The translations under genes were made by a program, and so were the position numbers. A DNA stretch of 64,000 bases from Pseudorasbora parva (lineage: Eukaryota; Chordata; Actinopteri; Cypriniformes; Gobionidae), in the NCBI RefSeq assembly GCF_024679245.1, contig NC_090175.1:54956449-55020448 (forward strand). The letters run 5' to 3'. This document shows positions 22,225-32,450 of the stretch, one piece after another. Below the pieces are notes generated by a model. That model did no database searches. It was not told the origin of the DNA and saw only the letters and a program-made list of their open reading frames with translations. Within the stretch, counting starts at the first letter, position 1; every line of letters starts with the position of its first letter.

Positions 22225-22566
22225 GCTGTTACGAGACGGATCTCACGAAAATGCGTATAAATAGTACGAGTTTGCAATCTCGTGGAATGTATACACGCCA
22301 AAATGAGTTTTGGCGTGCTTATGGCGCGCGGTTTTTCGCGTGCATATGAGACGCACTTTATGGCGTATTATACATACGAACCCCCCACCCCACCACCCTA
22401 AACCTACCCAAGAGCGTGTCATATGCGCGCCATAAAGTGCGTCTCATATGCACGCGAAAAACCGTGTACCATACGCACGCCAAAACTCATTTTGGCGTAT
22501 ACATTCCACGAGATTGCAAACTTGTACTATTTATACGCATGACCATGAGATCGTGTTGGCTGTTAC
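22225..22566 (+). mobile_element. Hairpin element (family E), copy 1, with 8-bp duplication
   Basis: Element 22233-22558 (326 bp) lies between GCTGTTAC at 22225-22232 and GCTGTTAC at 22559-22566. Two arms of about 115 bp are nearly perfect inverse complements (GCGTATAAATAGTACGAG... on each side), separated by about 60 bp containing 'ccctaaacctaccc'. Within each arm there are further small palindromes (CCAAAATGAGTTTTGG, CGAG-N8-CTCG). The tips differ: GAGACGGATCTCAC at left and, inverted, CAACACGATCTCATGG at right. The 8-bp duplication suggests hAT-type mobilisation. Confidence 0.85.
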
Positions 22567-22700
22567 ACATGCGCAGTGAGTTGAATTGGGTGTTTGCTGA
22601 CATTTTAGTGTGGATGAGAAACTTTTATTGTGCACGGAAAGCATTTTGAAATAAAAACTCTGTTTTCAAATCTATCCAGATTAATGTAGACTTAGCCTCA

Positions 22701-24625
22701 GTCAGTCAGCATGTGGCCTCAAACTAAAAAAACTAAAGAACACCTGTTCTCCATGAATCTTCTCTTCTCTAATTCACCATTCCCTGCCCTGTGGTCCAAA
22801 TAAAGTCTTCCTGTGTTCAGCATTAACTATGTCCAGTGTGTGTGTATCCTGACACATAAAGTAGGCAGGTTCACAAATTGGTATAAACAATAGTTTTATT
22901 TATTTTTTACACTATTGCTAAAAAGTTAAATAGTCATCCATGCCACAAATAGTCATAAAGTGAACTAAACATCATTGAACAAACTAAACTGAATGCACTG
23001 ATTTTGCAAAAGTTAGATTAACATGTTTTAATGACAGTATATTTATTGAATAAAGAATTAATTATTTTATCAAAATATATTATCTTAACCAGTGTGTGTC
23101 TGGGAGGTAAAAGCCCCCTTCACCACCCAATACATTAAAATAAAATAATAAAAAAACACTTTTATGATTTATTTTTACACAAAATCTGTTGCTCCATCAC
23201 TATTCAATACAAACATATATTTTTTCTGCAATCATACACTATGGGAGTAATAAAAAGCACATTTTTCTTAAGGTGTGCCTTTAGCCCTGTTGTACCCTAT
23301 ATAACAAATGATGAATAATTCACAATGGTGATTAAACTTCATTCCAGGCGACACACTGCAGTATATGTCTCAGCACTCACATGCTTTCTGAACGTGTGCA
23401 TTACCTTTTTTATTCAGATTTTCAAAGCGCTCGTCGTTTTTTTTTTTTGTTTGTTTAAAAGCCATCTGTGATGATGGTACAAAATGCCTCGTCAGATAAT
23501 TAATCCGACAAGCTGTATAAGAAAAGACACCCCTCTCAGTCAACCTCTGAAAATCATCTCACAGGAACTGTTTGTTTCTGAACAATCAAACATGTCTGTG
23601 CAAACATATGCGGAGAGACACGGTGGAAAGTTAGACAGATCAGGAGATCCGAACCATCTGCAATGAGATGCATCTCGCCTCCTACCGGAAACGGTGACAG
23701 GAACAGGAGGCCCGAGTACAGCGGCTCAGATCTGGAAGTAACGCTGATGAAAACGTATGTCTCATCACAGGACTTCCCCAACGCCCGGCCCTGTATCTAA
23801 TGGCACTGTCAGGGCGAAACAGGAAAAACACAAGACGAGAGATCAGGGTTTGGACGTCCGAGACAAATGACAGAGGTTAGGAGTTACCCGGAGCATCTTT
23901 CATCGCACGCCATCGTCCGTCCCAGCATCCGAGCTAGATGAGAAAGAGAAGAAAAATTGAAGGTATTGTAGGGCGCTCGCACTATGTATGCATTACAGAG
24001 GAAAGCAATATGCACTTTTACATTTGATGAATGACTCTGCTGGGATATCTAATCCTCTTCCTCCATCACCTCTCTGGGGAAAAAAAAAAAGATTAGCGCA
24101 GGCTTATTTTAGAATTCAACTCCCTTAGTCAACATCTATTTTATCCATGCAAACGAGACGGGAATTAAAAGTACATTCACTGAAATATCACACTATTGGA
24201 TTTGTAATGAAATGATATTCATTCAGGGTTGCTAGACAGTGAGCCGGTCCAAAGATACAGTGAGTTTTATATTTAATGGCATGAAAAGGCCTCAATTTAA
24301 TTCCGTTCCTCATCCCGACTGCTAATAGAAAGCAGGATCTTTAGTGTGAAAACATGGGAGCAATGCTGGCAAAGCTATAACTACAGCTTACTCAAACCGC
24401 AGCTAATCTCCAGTTAATTTCCTCCGGTGTTAGTTTCATGACAAGGTGCAGACACAACAAGTAACATGAAGAAAAAAAGAGCTGGGTGGCATTTTTATTA
24501 CACTTTTACTGATAAAGAAACACTATTTTTCCACATCACAATATTCCTCATTTAAATAATCTGTGCACAAATTAAAAGGGGCGGGCCTGGTTGAGTTAGT
24601 TAGTGTGTTGAAAGCAAGCAACCTT
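22701..24625. other. Single-copy-looking DNA, no gene recognised
   Basis: AT-rich to about 23400, then 23460-24420 is balanced and free of recognisable repeats. It includes 'gtcagataattaatccgacaagc' and 'cagcatccgagctagatgag'. Open frames at 23484-23666 and 23554-23781 are short and overlap on opposite strands. It is a possible conserved noncoding region. Confidence 0.35.
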
Positions 24626-24965
24626 GGTCTCTCTCTTGAATCCAACGCAGAAGTTACTTAAACTGCAATTCATCGACTGGCCACTAGACACAGGCTCCAT
24701 AAGGGAGTCAATCCCACAGACCCCTCATGTTAAAATGCCCAACTTTACAGCAGAAAAAAAAATATGTTTACAGTCTGGTATAAAAAGTGGTTTTGGGTCT
24801 ATACGGCTAATTTTGCCTTTCATTAAAAGGGGGGGGGGTTGTTTTTATAACTCATCCAATTAAATTAAGCCATAAAGTTGTTCATAATTAAGGGCGTGGT
24901 CATCTGAGTGACAGGTGGATTGCTGCTGATGTCTCTACTAGCCGTTAGTCCACCAGACACCTCAG
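24626..24965 (+). repeat. Family D dispersed repeat, copy 1
   Basis: Shares 'cgactggccactagacacaggctcc', 'aaaatgcccaactttacagcag', 'tatacggctaattttgcc' and 'cataattaagggcgtggtc' with 63190-63560 (same orientation) and, inverted, with 39590-40060. Contains a G10 homopolymer near 24830. No coding content. Confidence 0.75.
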
Positions 24966-25084
24966 GTCCGCCCATGTCCTGCATCTTTGCCCATTCTTGG
25001 ATTTCTGGAAGTGCCGCCAACTTTGGCCTTCAAAGATGCTCTTCAAAAACCCATGTGTAACGTCAGAGACACTGCATCATTTGT

Positions 25085-25400
25085 TTTATACAGTATAGAT
25101 TTGAAACTGGTGGTTATGGTAAGAGGCGGGACATTTCCCAAACACACTTAAAGCGCTTGACCAATCACAACGTAATGGCCCAGCGGACCAATCAGAGCAC
25201 AGTGGGCTTTTCACATTGGGCTCCATATAGACAGGAACTAAGCAGAGCGTTACTGACAGACTGGGAAGAGAGGAGCTGCAACAATGAAGAATATGGGGGA
25301 AATAATGTGTGTTTGAACATTTAAGCATGAAAACCTGCTCTAGCAGAACATGTTAAAAAACAACATCAAACCTTTAAAGGATGGTAATATGTCCTCTTTG
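25085..25400 (+). repeat. Dispersed repeat paired with 40395-40660
   Basis: 'ggttatggtaagaggcgggacatttcccaaac' (about 25110) corresponds to 'ggttatggtaaggggggtgatatttcccaaac' (about 40427). Both continue with 'ccaatcacaac/gcac' and end near 'catttaagcatgaaaacc' or 'atcaagcattaaagcaac'. Likely 3' parts of one decayed DNA element family. Confidence 0.55.
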
Positions 25401-26209
25401 TCTTCAGATGAAAACATGCCGAGATTTAAACTAACAAGAGAAAGAGGGAAAAAGATACATATTAAATATAGTTAAAAAATTCCCATATAGAATATGCATA
25501 ATGTTTCTCATATGCATGGGGACAAAAACTAACTTTAAAAAAAATATAATAATTGATGCACAAATTTATGGATACAAGGGTTGTTATTGTTATCTAAACC
25601 TATTAAAAAATATTGAAATATGTTTATTGAAATAGCCTACAGCTGAAATAAAATATTATTTGGAGAAAAAAAATTTAATGTTGTCTTGGCAATAAAAATG
25701 TAAGTTTAAGTTGAAGCACTAAAGCTGAAATAAATAAAAAAAACTATGCGGCTACATTATCTATGCTAATGAGCGGTTTGGTGGTTAAAGCCGTTCTACT
25801 CGAGCTGCTTACAGTCTAAGCCGAGGCATCATGGAGGGGTGAATCCGGAGCCAAGGATGTCTACATTACCCACTGGCGTCTGATCCCGCGGCTCAATGCG
25901 GGATTACTGGAAAGAGGACAGTGAGGTCATGTGCAATTACTCAAATGAAGCTCTGCAAACGGCACTACATTAAAGCCCCCGCAAAGATCCAATTACGTCA
26001 AGACTTTGTTAACAATTTAAGTGGCATACATTATATGGGATTTGGGATGAAAAGGCTGGCAGTTTGATTCGGGATGACCATTCAAATATCACCACTCTTT
26101 TGAACATACCATTAGAGAAAATAAATAATCATGTTAATAATGTTGAACAGCTTATAAAGAGCATTTGTGGTGATAATGTTATACAATTGATAATAAAGCA
26201 CAATAGATT
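25401..26209. other. AT-rich noncoding stretch
   Basis: No repeats or coding signature that I can name. 25780-26010 has balanced composition and may be unique sequence. Confidence 0.4.
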
Positions 26210-27670
26210 GATAAAGAGGCCATATTATGCCTTGATGTTGTTTTTTTTTGAAGAAGAAAAGGGGGGGTGGAATGCTGTTTCATGCATACTGAGCTTTTTA
26301 CACTGTTAAAGACTTGGATTCCCATCCTAAACATAGACAAAGTTTCAAAAACTAATGTTGGACGTTTGATGGAGTATTTCTGTGTTAAAAATACTCCTTC
26401 CGGTTTCTCACAAGTTTCGGAGAGTTTTTTTCGAGTATGGGTCGGTTTGACGTTAATAGATCGGAAGGTCCTTGTATGGGCCGTACGGGCTCTTCTCCCG
26501 GTAGGGTGTGCGCGTGAGCGTGACTAGAGCGAGAGAGGAAATGCACGCCCATAAACACTCTCAGGTGCAGATCCAGTCGTCCGTGAACACTTATGTCGGT
26601 TATAGTCCGCCTCGCGCTCCACTTTATTCCTATGGGTGACGTCGAGCGACTTCAACGCTTCAGCACAGCATTCCAGGAAGGCAGCGCTGCATTTGAACCG
26701 ATTTGAACGCAGAAATGACGGGAAGCTTCACAACATCGCTTCAGTCGCGTCGCAAAAGTGGATCTCCACGGTCACTGCTGTCACAGGACTTCACCAAATC
26801 AACAGACACCAAAGAAGTGTGTTTTTGACGGAGCGGTGACGATAAAGGTTCGGTCCTGCTTTAGAAGCAGCCGGTGAGTAAAACTGCTTCAAATGTCTGT
26901 GCTGTCGGCTATCGTCGCGTGAGTAAACATCAGTAAACGACATGATTGCGTATAACGTTAGTTAATTTATCAATGGAGCATGCGATCTATGGTGTGTGTT
27001 TAAATACATTTGTTTAGCTGACCACTATAGGTGTTAGTTTGATTATTGGAAACCACCCAAACATAAACCTAGCGTTCTCACAAAGCGTGCTTCGTCATTC
27101 AAATGCGCTAACGTTACTCCATTGTTGTTCTCTCTATAACGTTACACTAGTCTGACGTGCAAAACCGTTTTGCTTGCTGCTGCTAAGGTTTAGTCGCATA
27201 CAATAGTCCATAAACCGAATCATGTCCTCATAAACTGCGAGTAAACACACACAAATGTTGACAGACCACTAAATACAGTCCATACCACAGAGACGGACGT
27301 CCTGCTGTTGCTGCTTCTCCTGTTCAATTTATTTCATCCTCCGGATCTGATTCTGGATCATATCTGTATTAGTTGAATCTGATTGATAGCCATGGTTTAT
27401 TAGGGTAACGTTTTCTTCTCCACGCTTGAGGACGTCACCGCTTTGTTCGCACTCGTCATTCTTTAGCTCCGCCCAAATGATACGCCTCCAGGCGCTCATT
27501 TTTTTCCAGAAAGACTCGGTACAGCCCATATTTCTTTTATAAATATAATAAAACTAAAGACTTTTCGGAGATATGAAGGATGCAATACTACTCTATAGGT
27601 ACTCAAGATTGACATGAGATTGACTGAAACTGAGTGTTTCACCCCCCCCCCCCCCCCCCCTTTAAAGGTT
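26210..27670 (+). repeat. Family F dispersed repeat, copy 2
   Basis: Begins 'aaagaggccatattatgcc', contains a long GC-rich central section (26430-26880), a donor-like 'agccggtgagtaaaactgc' at 26868-26886, and a right part homologous to 6700-6860. It ends after a C19 homopolymer (27642-27660) at 'tttaaagg'. The matching donor-like site in the 6-kb copy (gcggtgagtgaaactgc) suggests an ancestral spliced exon. Confidence 0.65.
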
Positions 27671-28584
27671 TAGTCAAAAGGAGTACACAGAGTTTGCGAG
27701 GAGCATGATGATCAAATCCAGCCAATCACAACACAAGAGCATGTATATATAAACAGCTGCTTAATTCACACTTAAAAACAAATGCTTTGTTGTTGCACTC
27801 TTAAATGGCGACACACTTCAGTCATCTAGTGTACATGCCTGCACAGAACGGTGATAAAAATGTCAGTAGTGAATTATAACAGCAAGTCAAAATTGTTGCA
27901 TGTGACGTGATGTTAATAAAGTAATATCTTACAGTTGTCCAAAAAAGTCATGTTTTTTAGTAATCTTGTTTCCCCTGCCGGGCATAAGTGATGGTGGATT
28001 GTGCAGTTAGCGAGGTTGAACGCTAAGGCAGGTAATACGTTTCAGAGGAAGCGGCTTCTCATGGGTCACATTAGCCAGAATCGGCTGACACGAATCAATA
28101 CCAAGACAGATGCTCCACAAGTTTCATATTTTCATTTTAAGCAATCTCTTATTAATTTGTGTTCATATAAAAGCCATTTTTCTGTCCAAGGGTGAAGCTA
28201 TAGATTGTGTTAGAGGCAATCTAATGTTCATCAGGGACGTTTTTCAGAAGATGACATGAGACTACAACCTCAGGCCCTTTGCTTGAATCTCAGAGACACA
28301 TTTTTGGGGGGATTTAGACTTGTATTTTTTATTTTTTGCACTGGACAAATTGAACTCTGGTCTTCTGCTCTGCTAAAATGGAAAGTCGCAAGACTCATTT
28401 TGAGGATGAATGCCACGTCGATCTATTCACATCATCAATCAGTCTGGCACACTTTATACAGGAAACTAGATTTCACATTTTACCAAGAAAGTGGGGGTGG
28501 TTGTCAGGGTGTTGCTATGCAGTTGTCATGGTGTTTGGGGTGGTTGCTAGGTGTCTATAATGGAGAGTAGCATATTTCTATCAC
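27671..28584. other. No gene recognised
   Basis: Single-copy-looking DNA with short frames only (28001-28195, 28256-28570 plus) lacking domains. 'ggttgtcagggtgttgctatgcagttg' near 28498 is a degenerate GTT/GCT-rich tract. Confidence 0.4.

Positions 28585-28674
<90 letters not shown>
28585..28674. repeat. (TAAA)n microsatellite
   Basis: About 22 uninterrupted TAAA units. Confidence 0.97.
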
Positions 28675-28676
<2 letters not shown>

Positions 28677-28679
28677 GCT

Positions 28680-29775
28680 TTGGTAAATCATAATTACAAC
28701 ACAAGAGGGCAGATACACTCAAAACAATGACAAAGTCATGATTACAGTATGATGAGAAGTCAATAATGAGAAAAGGTCACAATGATGTCACATATCACAT
28801 GACAATCATAATTATTGTATGAGACCACTCAAAATTCAACTACTATGAGATACAATGTCAAAATTGAGAACATAAGTTATTATTTAAATATTAATTCTTA
28901 AAATATGACTTACAAAATCATAAATTGTGAGATCAAATGTTGAAATTGAGATGCTAAGTCCATTTTGAGATAAAAGGTCAAACTTATGAGGTCAAACATC
29001 TGATATAATTACGGCAAACAAATTCATAATTATTGTATGAGAACTCAAAATGTAATAGTCAGATAAAAAAGATGAGATAAGAAGACAATTATGGCATAAA
29101 ATGGCACAACGATGACAACGTGATGGTTACTGTATGGGATGAGATGAAATTATGATAAATTAATGTGTAAAGTCAATTATGACATAAAAAGGTCAAAATT
29201 ATGAGGTTAAACATTAATTACTGTATGAGATTTACACAATTATGGCAAAAAAAATCTAAATTATTTTTGAGAACTTATGAGATAAAATTATGAGATAAAA
29301 TGCTGAAATTGAGCTGCTAAGTCAATTATGAGAAAAAAGGTAATAATTATTGATATAGAAAATCATAATTATTGTGAGAACTTAACATTGAATTATTAGA
29401 TAATAATGAGATAAAATGTCCCAAAGAGCACAAAGAAGTCAAAATAAGATAAAGTTGATATTATGTCATACGAAATCATAATTACTGTATGAGATAAGAG
29501 GAAATTATGCCATATAAAATCATAAATTATGAGATAAAATGTTGAAATTGAGATGAAGATGCTAAGTCAATATTGAGATTTAAAAAAAAATCACAAATAT
29601 GAGGTCAAACATCAATGAGGATAACATTCTGGCAAACAAAATTATTGTATGAGGACTCAAAATTAAATCATCAGGCAATTATGAGAAAATAAATATCAAA
29701 ATTGAGATGCAAAAAGTCATAATAATGAGATAAAAAGATAATTATGAGATAAGAAGACATGATTATTAGGGGTAT
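28680..29775. repeat. Degenerate minisatellite of 'gagataaaaggtcaaaattat' type
   Basis: Words such as 'atgagataaaa', 'gtcaaaatt', 'attgagatgctaagtc', 'ggtcaaacat' and 'attactgtatgaga' recur dozens of times over 1.1 kb in scrambled order. The spacing is about 20-60 bp and substitution is heavy. It lies immediately downstream of the TAAA array, from which it may have grown. Confidence 0.75.
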
Positions 29776-29889
29776 GACAAGACACTTAGCTCACGAGACA
29801 TGAGATTTTTGCATAATATTTGAAAGAAATCCTCAATGGCGAAATACATGACTAGATTTGTTTTTGTTTTTTTGGGGGGGGTTTGTTGG

Positions 29890-30125
29890 TGCATTCAAAC
29901 TAACTCTCAAACAATTCTTCATGTAGTGTGGAGAGCATCCTTGCGGCTGTATCATCAGCTGGAACAGGAACTGCACCGCTCTCAAGCCCTGCAGAGAGGG
30001 ATCCGGACGGATCAGCACATCAGCGGAGGTGAGCTTCCCTCGCTCCAGGATATACACACTCAGCGATGTGTGAGGAAAGCACGGAAGATCATTGGAGACT
30101 CCAGCCAGCCAGCAGAGCCGTGATC
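29890..30125 (+). pseudogene. Probable LINE reverse-transcriptase C-terminal remnant
   Basis: Within the frame 29836-30123 plus, the peptide LPSLQDIHTQRCVRKARKII followed by 'GDSSQP' resembles the C-terminal region of vertebrate non-LTR retrotransposon ORF2 proteins (motif 'LP.L..IY..RC.RKA..I..D..HP', recollection). It is short, ends in a stop, and lacks the polymerase domain. Two LINE-like 3' ends follow downstream (30690-30770 and 30820-30880), consistent with a decayed retroelement here. Confidence 0.4.
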
Positions 30126-30689
30126 TGCTCTCGCTGCTAACATCGGTATCGCAGTATCAGGACCCGCACCAGTCGACTAGAGACTGGCCATCAGACTGCG
30201 GAGCTGTAATAATATCAATACACACTTCACTTACCCTTGCACTGCATTTTGTTACAGGAACTGTATGTGAGAAATGTATTTGAATGAATCATAAAATGGC
30301 CCTGATATGTCTCTAGACATTAAGAAATCATGTTAATTTCCAATACTTATATCACTGACAGCAGTAGTCCGGCCAGGATATTATCATTATAAAGTTGTTG
30401 TTGCAGCCCTCAACTGATGTTGATGTTGTGTTTTGGCCTGAAGCTCCACCCTTCACCTATCGACCAATCATGAAGTCAGCAGTGTTTGGGCATCCGGGTT
30501 GCCAGATCTGCTCTAGTGACCACAGCTGCAGATCTACAAACGTTCCTGCTGATCCTGCAGCCAATCTGGCAACCTCGAGTCAGGGGGAGGGGGGAAAGTG
30601 ATTGCAGTACCAATTTTGGCCACAATCTTACTTCCACAATCTTCTTTTTTCACCATTTTTTGTTTTTTTGTTATTTTTCCCTTTTCAAT

Positions 30690-30775
30690 TGTTGCACTTT
30701 GAGATTCTTCAGAATGAAAAGTGCATTATAAATAAAATATATTATTATTATTATTAATCTATTATTATTGTTATC
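30690..30775 (+). repeat. L2-type LINE 3' end with (TTA)n tail
   Basis: 'ttgcactttgagattcttcag..aagtgcattataaataaaata' followed by (TTA)n is the usual 3' terminus of L2-like fish retroelements. It gives plus orientation. Confidence 0.5.
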
Positions 30776-31432
30776 TGTGTATATTGTTAATTGTTCAACA
30801 TTGTGCTCCTATACGTTATAGAGACTTGCACCTAAGAAATTCACTGGATGTGTGACAATAAAGAGAATTGAGAATTTGACTTCTATAAAATCACTTCTCA
30901 TAACTGAGCAAAAGTACCCGTTTGCTTAGCAACACCACTCTTAAAATGAAAGTGTTTTTTCAAACTGTGATTACAGGAAAAACTCCAGCGATTTAATCAC
31001 CGATGGCCAAGAAAAGCAGTCTCTGTGAGCTTTGCAGCGGAGGTACTTTTAAACAATGAAAACGCAGTGTGTGATTGAGCACCGGACTGATAACAAAGGC
31101 AAACAAGAACGCCGGCCGGCCGATTTGCTTTGTGAGACGGCAATCAGCGGTGACACACAGCGACTACATTCAGCTACAAACACAGGACACTTTGTCATAT
31201 CCACTCAAAATGAAATAAAACAGCAGGACGGCTCAGTACAACAGTTTAACCACACAGAGAGACAAAAAGAGAGTTTGCTGTGAACGCATTATGTTACGTT
31301 AGAAGCCGCCGCGTGACACGTGTACATCTGTTCTTTTCTTTGCCCACATTGTTCAATTAAAATATATATTTTTCCTAAATTAGTAATCATTTCCTGTAGT
31401 GTTTTTTTCTCTTTTCCTAACAGATGTGCATT

Positions 31433-31435
<3 letters not shown>
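30776..31435. other. Noncoding, nothing firm
   Basis: 'gacaataaagagaattgag' at about 30857 looks like another retroelement 3' end. A 75-codon frame (31056-31283 plus) has no recognisable domain. Confidence 0.35.

Positions 31436-31515
<80 letters not shown>
31436..31515. repeat. (TA)40 microsatellite
   Basis: Pure dinucleotide run that abuts the truncated left side of a Tc1 derivative and may have replaced its missing terminus. Confidence 0.97.
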
Positions 31516-31518
<3 letters not shown>

Positions 31519-31545
31519 AAGGCTTCATATTTACTTCATTAAAAG

Positions 31546-31877
31546 TGAGCTGTGGTATCTGACACCAAGGTGTTAGCAGCAGATCCTTTATGTCCTGTAA
31601 GTTGCGAGGATCCATGGATCGGATTTGTTTGTTCAGCACATCCCACAGATGCCCGATTGGATTGAGCTCCAGTAGCTCGTCTGTTTGATCGGACCACACG
31701 GGCCAGCCTTCGCTCCTCACGTGCATCAATGAGCCTTGGCCGCCCATGACCCCGTGGCCGGTTCTCCACTGTTCCTTCCTTGGAGCACTTTTGATAGATA
31801 CTGACCACTGCAGACCGGGAACAGCCCACAAGAGCTGCAGTTTTGGAGATGCTCTGACACAGTCGTCTAGCCATCAT
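31546..31877 (-). pseudogene. Tc1 transposase remnant (N-terminus fused to C-terminus)
   Basis: The N-terminal part reads [20 protein letters not shown] and continues with VVSIYQK, the first helix-turn-helix of a Tc1 transposase, then [20 protein letters not shown] (GRPR-like linker and second helix set). In a second frame the C-terminal part reads [18 protein letters not shown], where the catalytic Glu of the family's DLNPIEHLW is Gly. The central D,D portion is deleted. Not functional. Confidence 0.85.
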
Positions 31878-32055
31878 AATCTGGTTCTTGTCAGTCGCTC
31901 AAATCCTTAAGCTTGCCCATTTTTCCTGCTTCTAACACATCAACTCTGAGGACAAAATGTTCACTTGCTTCCTAATATATCCCACCCACTAACAGGAACC
32001 GTGATGAAGAGATCATCAGTGTTAGTCACTTCAACTGTGTTATGCCTGTACAGTG
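31546..32055 (-). mobile_element. Tc1-like element, internally deleted and left-truncated
   Basis: The right side keeps the Tc1 end ('gttatgcctgtacagtg' then TA at 32056). The left terminus is gone, replaced by the TA microsatellite. The interior joins the C-terminal coding region directly to the N-terminal region near 31660, removing most of the catalytic core. It is the same lineage as 41232-41774: both contain 'gttagcagcagatcctttaa/tgtcctgtaagttgcgagg' and 'gttttggagatgctctgac'. Confidence 0.85.
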
Positions 32056-32079
32056 TATAAAAAAATTATGTTTATTGTG

Positions 32080-32450
32080 AGTTATAAATCATCATACTCT
32101 TAATAGTTATAACCACAAATACAGTAGGTAAGTATTATTACTTTTGTCACGATTATTTGTGAGATGACACAAACACATAAGATTGCTGTGCACTATAATG
32201 ATTTAAGATTACAATGCAAGTTAAGTTTCAATGTATTAACCCTTTATGAATTATAAATGCAGGCTTTATCTGGGATTATAATGCATTGTACTCTTAAAAG
32301 TTATAACCACAAATAAGTAGGTATTATAATGTATTGTAACTGGTTATTTGTCAGAGGGTAGAACACATTATAGGGTTGTTTGTGAGGCATTATGCATGAA
32401 GAATACCCTTTAATGCATTATAAATACAGGCTTCAAGTGTTGCCAAGTTT
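32080..32450 (+). repeat. Family H dispersed repeat, copy 2 (unoccupied)
   Basis: Two partial tandem blocks each with 'actctta(a)agttataaccacaaata' at about 32096 and 32290. The second continues to 'aaatacaggcttcaagtgttgcc' and matches 15470-15862 minus its 208-bp insert. Confidence 0.6.

Larger units (their letters stand above)
19327..22700 (+). mobile_element. Outer nonautonomous DNA element hosting four nested insertions
   Basis: The left end GGCTACATCCACACTGAT at 19330 and the inverted right end GGCTAAGTCTACATTAAT (ending 22697) are similar. Both are flanked by TCA (19327-19329 and 22698-22700). Removing the insertions at 19371-19882, 19913-21701 and 22233-22558 joins the text into a continuous 'gaaaacacatctttttctctctgctttggccttccgtccacactgag' arrangement (pieces given separately), as expected for one interrupted element. 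Superfamily is uncertain; the short duplication could be coincidental. Confidence 0.6.

Noticed and set aside
22380..22415. Telomere-like 'ccctaaacctaccc' as interstitial telomere
   Set aside because: A single degenerate unit that recurs at the same place in all hairpin copies; it is part of that element's loop.
27642..27660. C19 tract as a functional motif
   Set aside because: Homopolymer within a decayed repeat, likely slippage; a G14 tract at 5993-6006 is similar.
28680..29775. Possible CRISPR-like array
   Set aside because: No fixed repeat, no regular spacing, and the genome is clearly vertebrate; it is a degenerate minisatellite.
31289..31831. 180-codon frame joining Tc1 sequence to a Tyr-Ile run
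   Set aside because: It reads through the deleted Tc1 and the TA microsatellite; only the short Tc1 part is meaningful.
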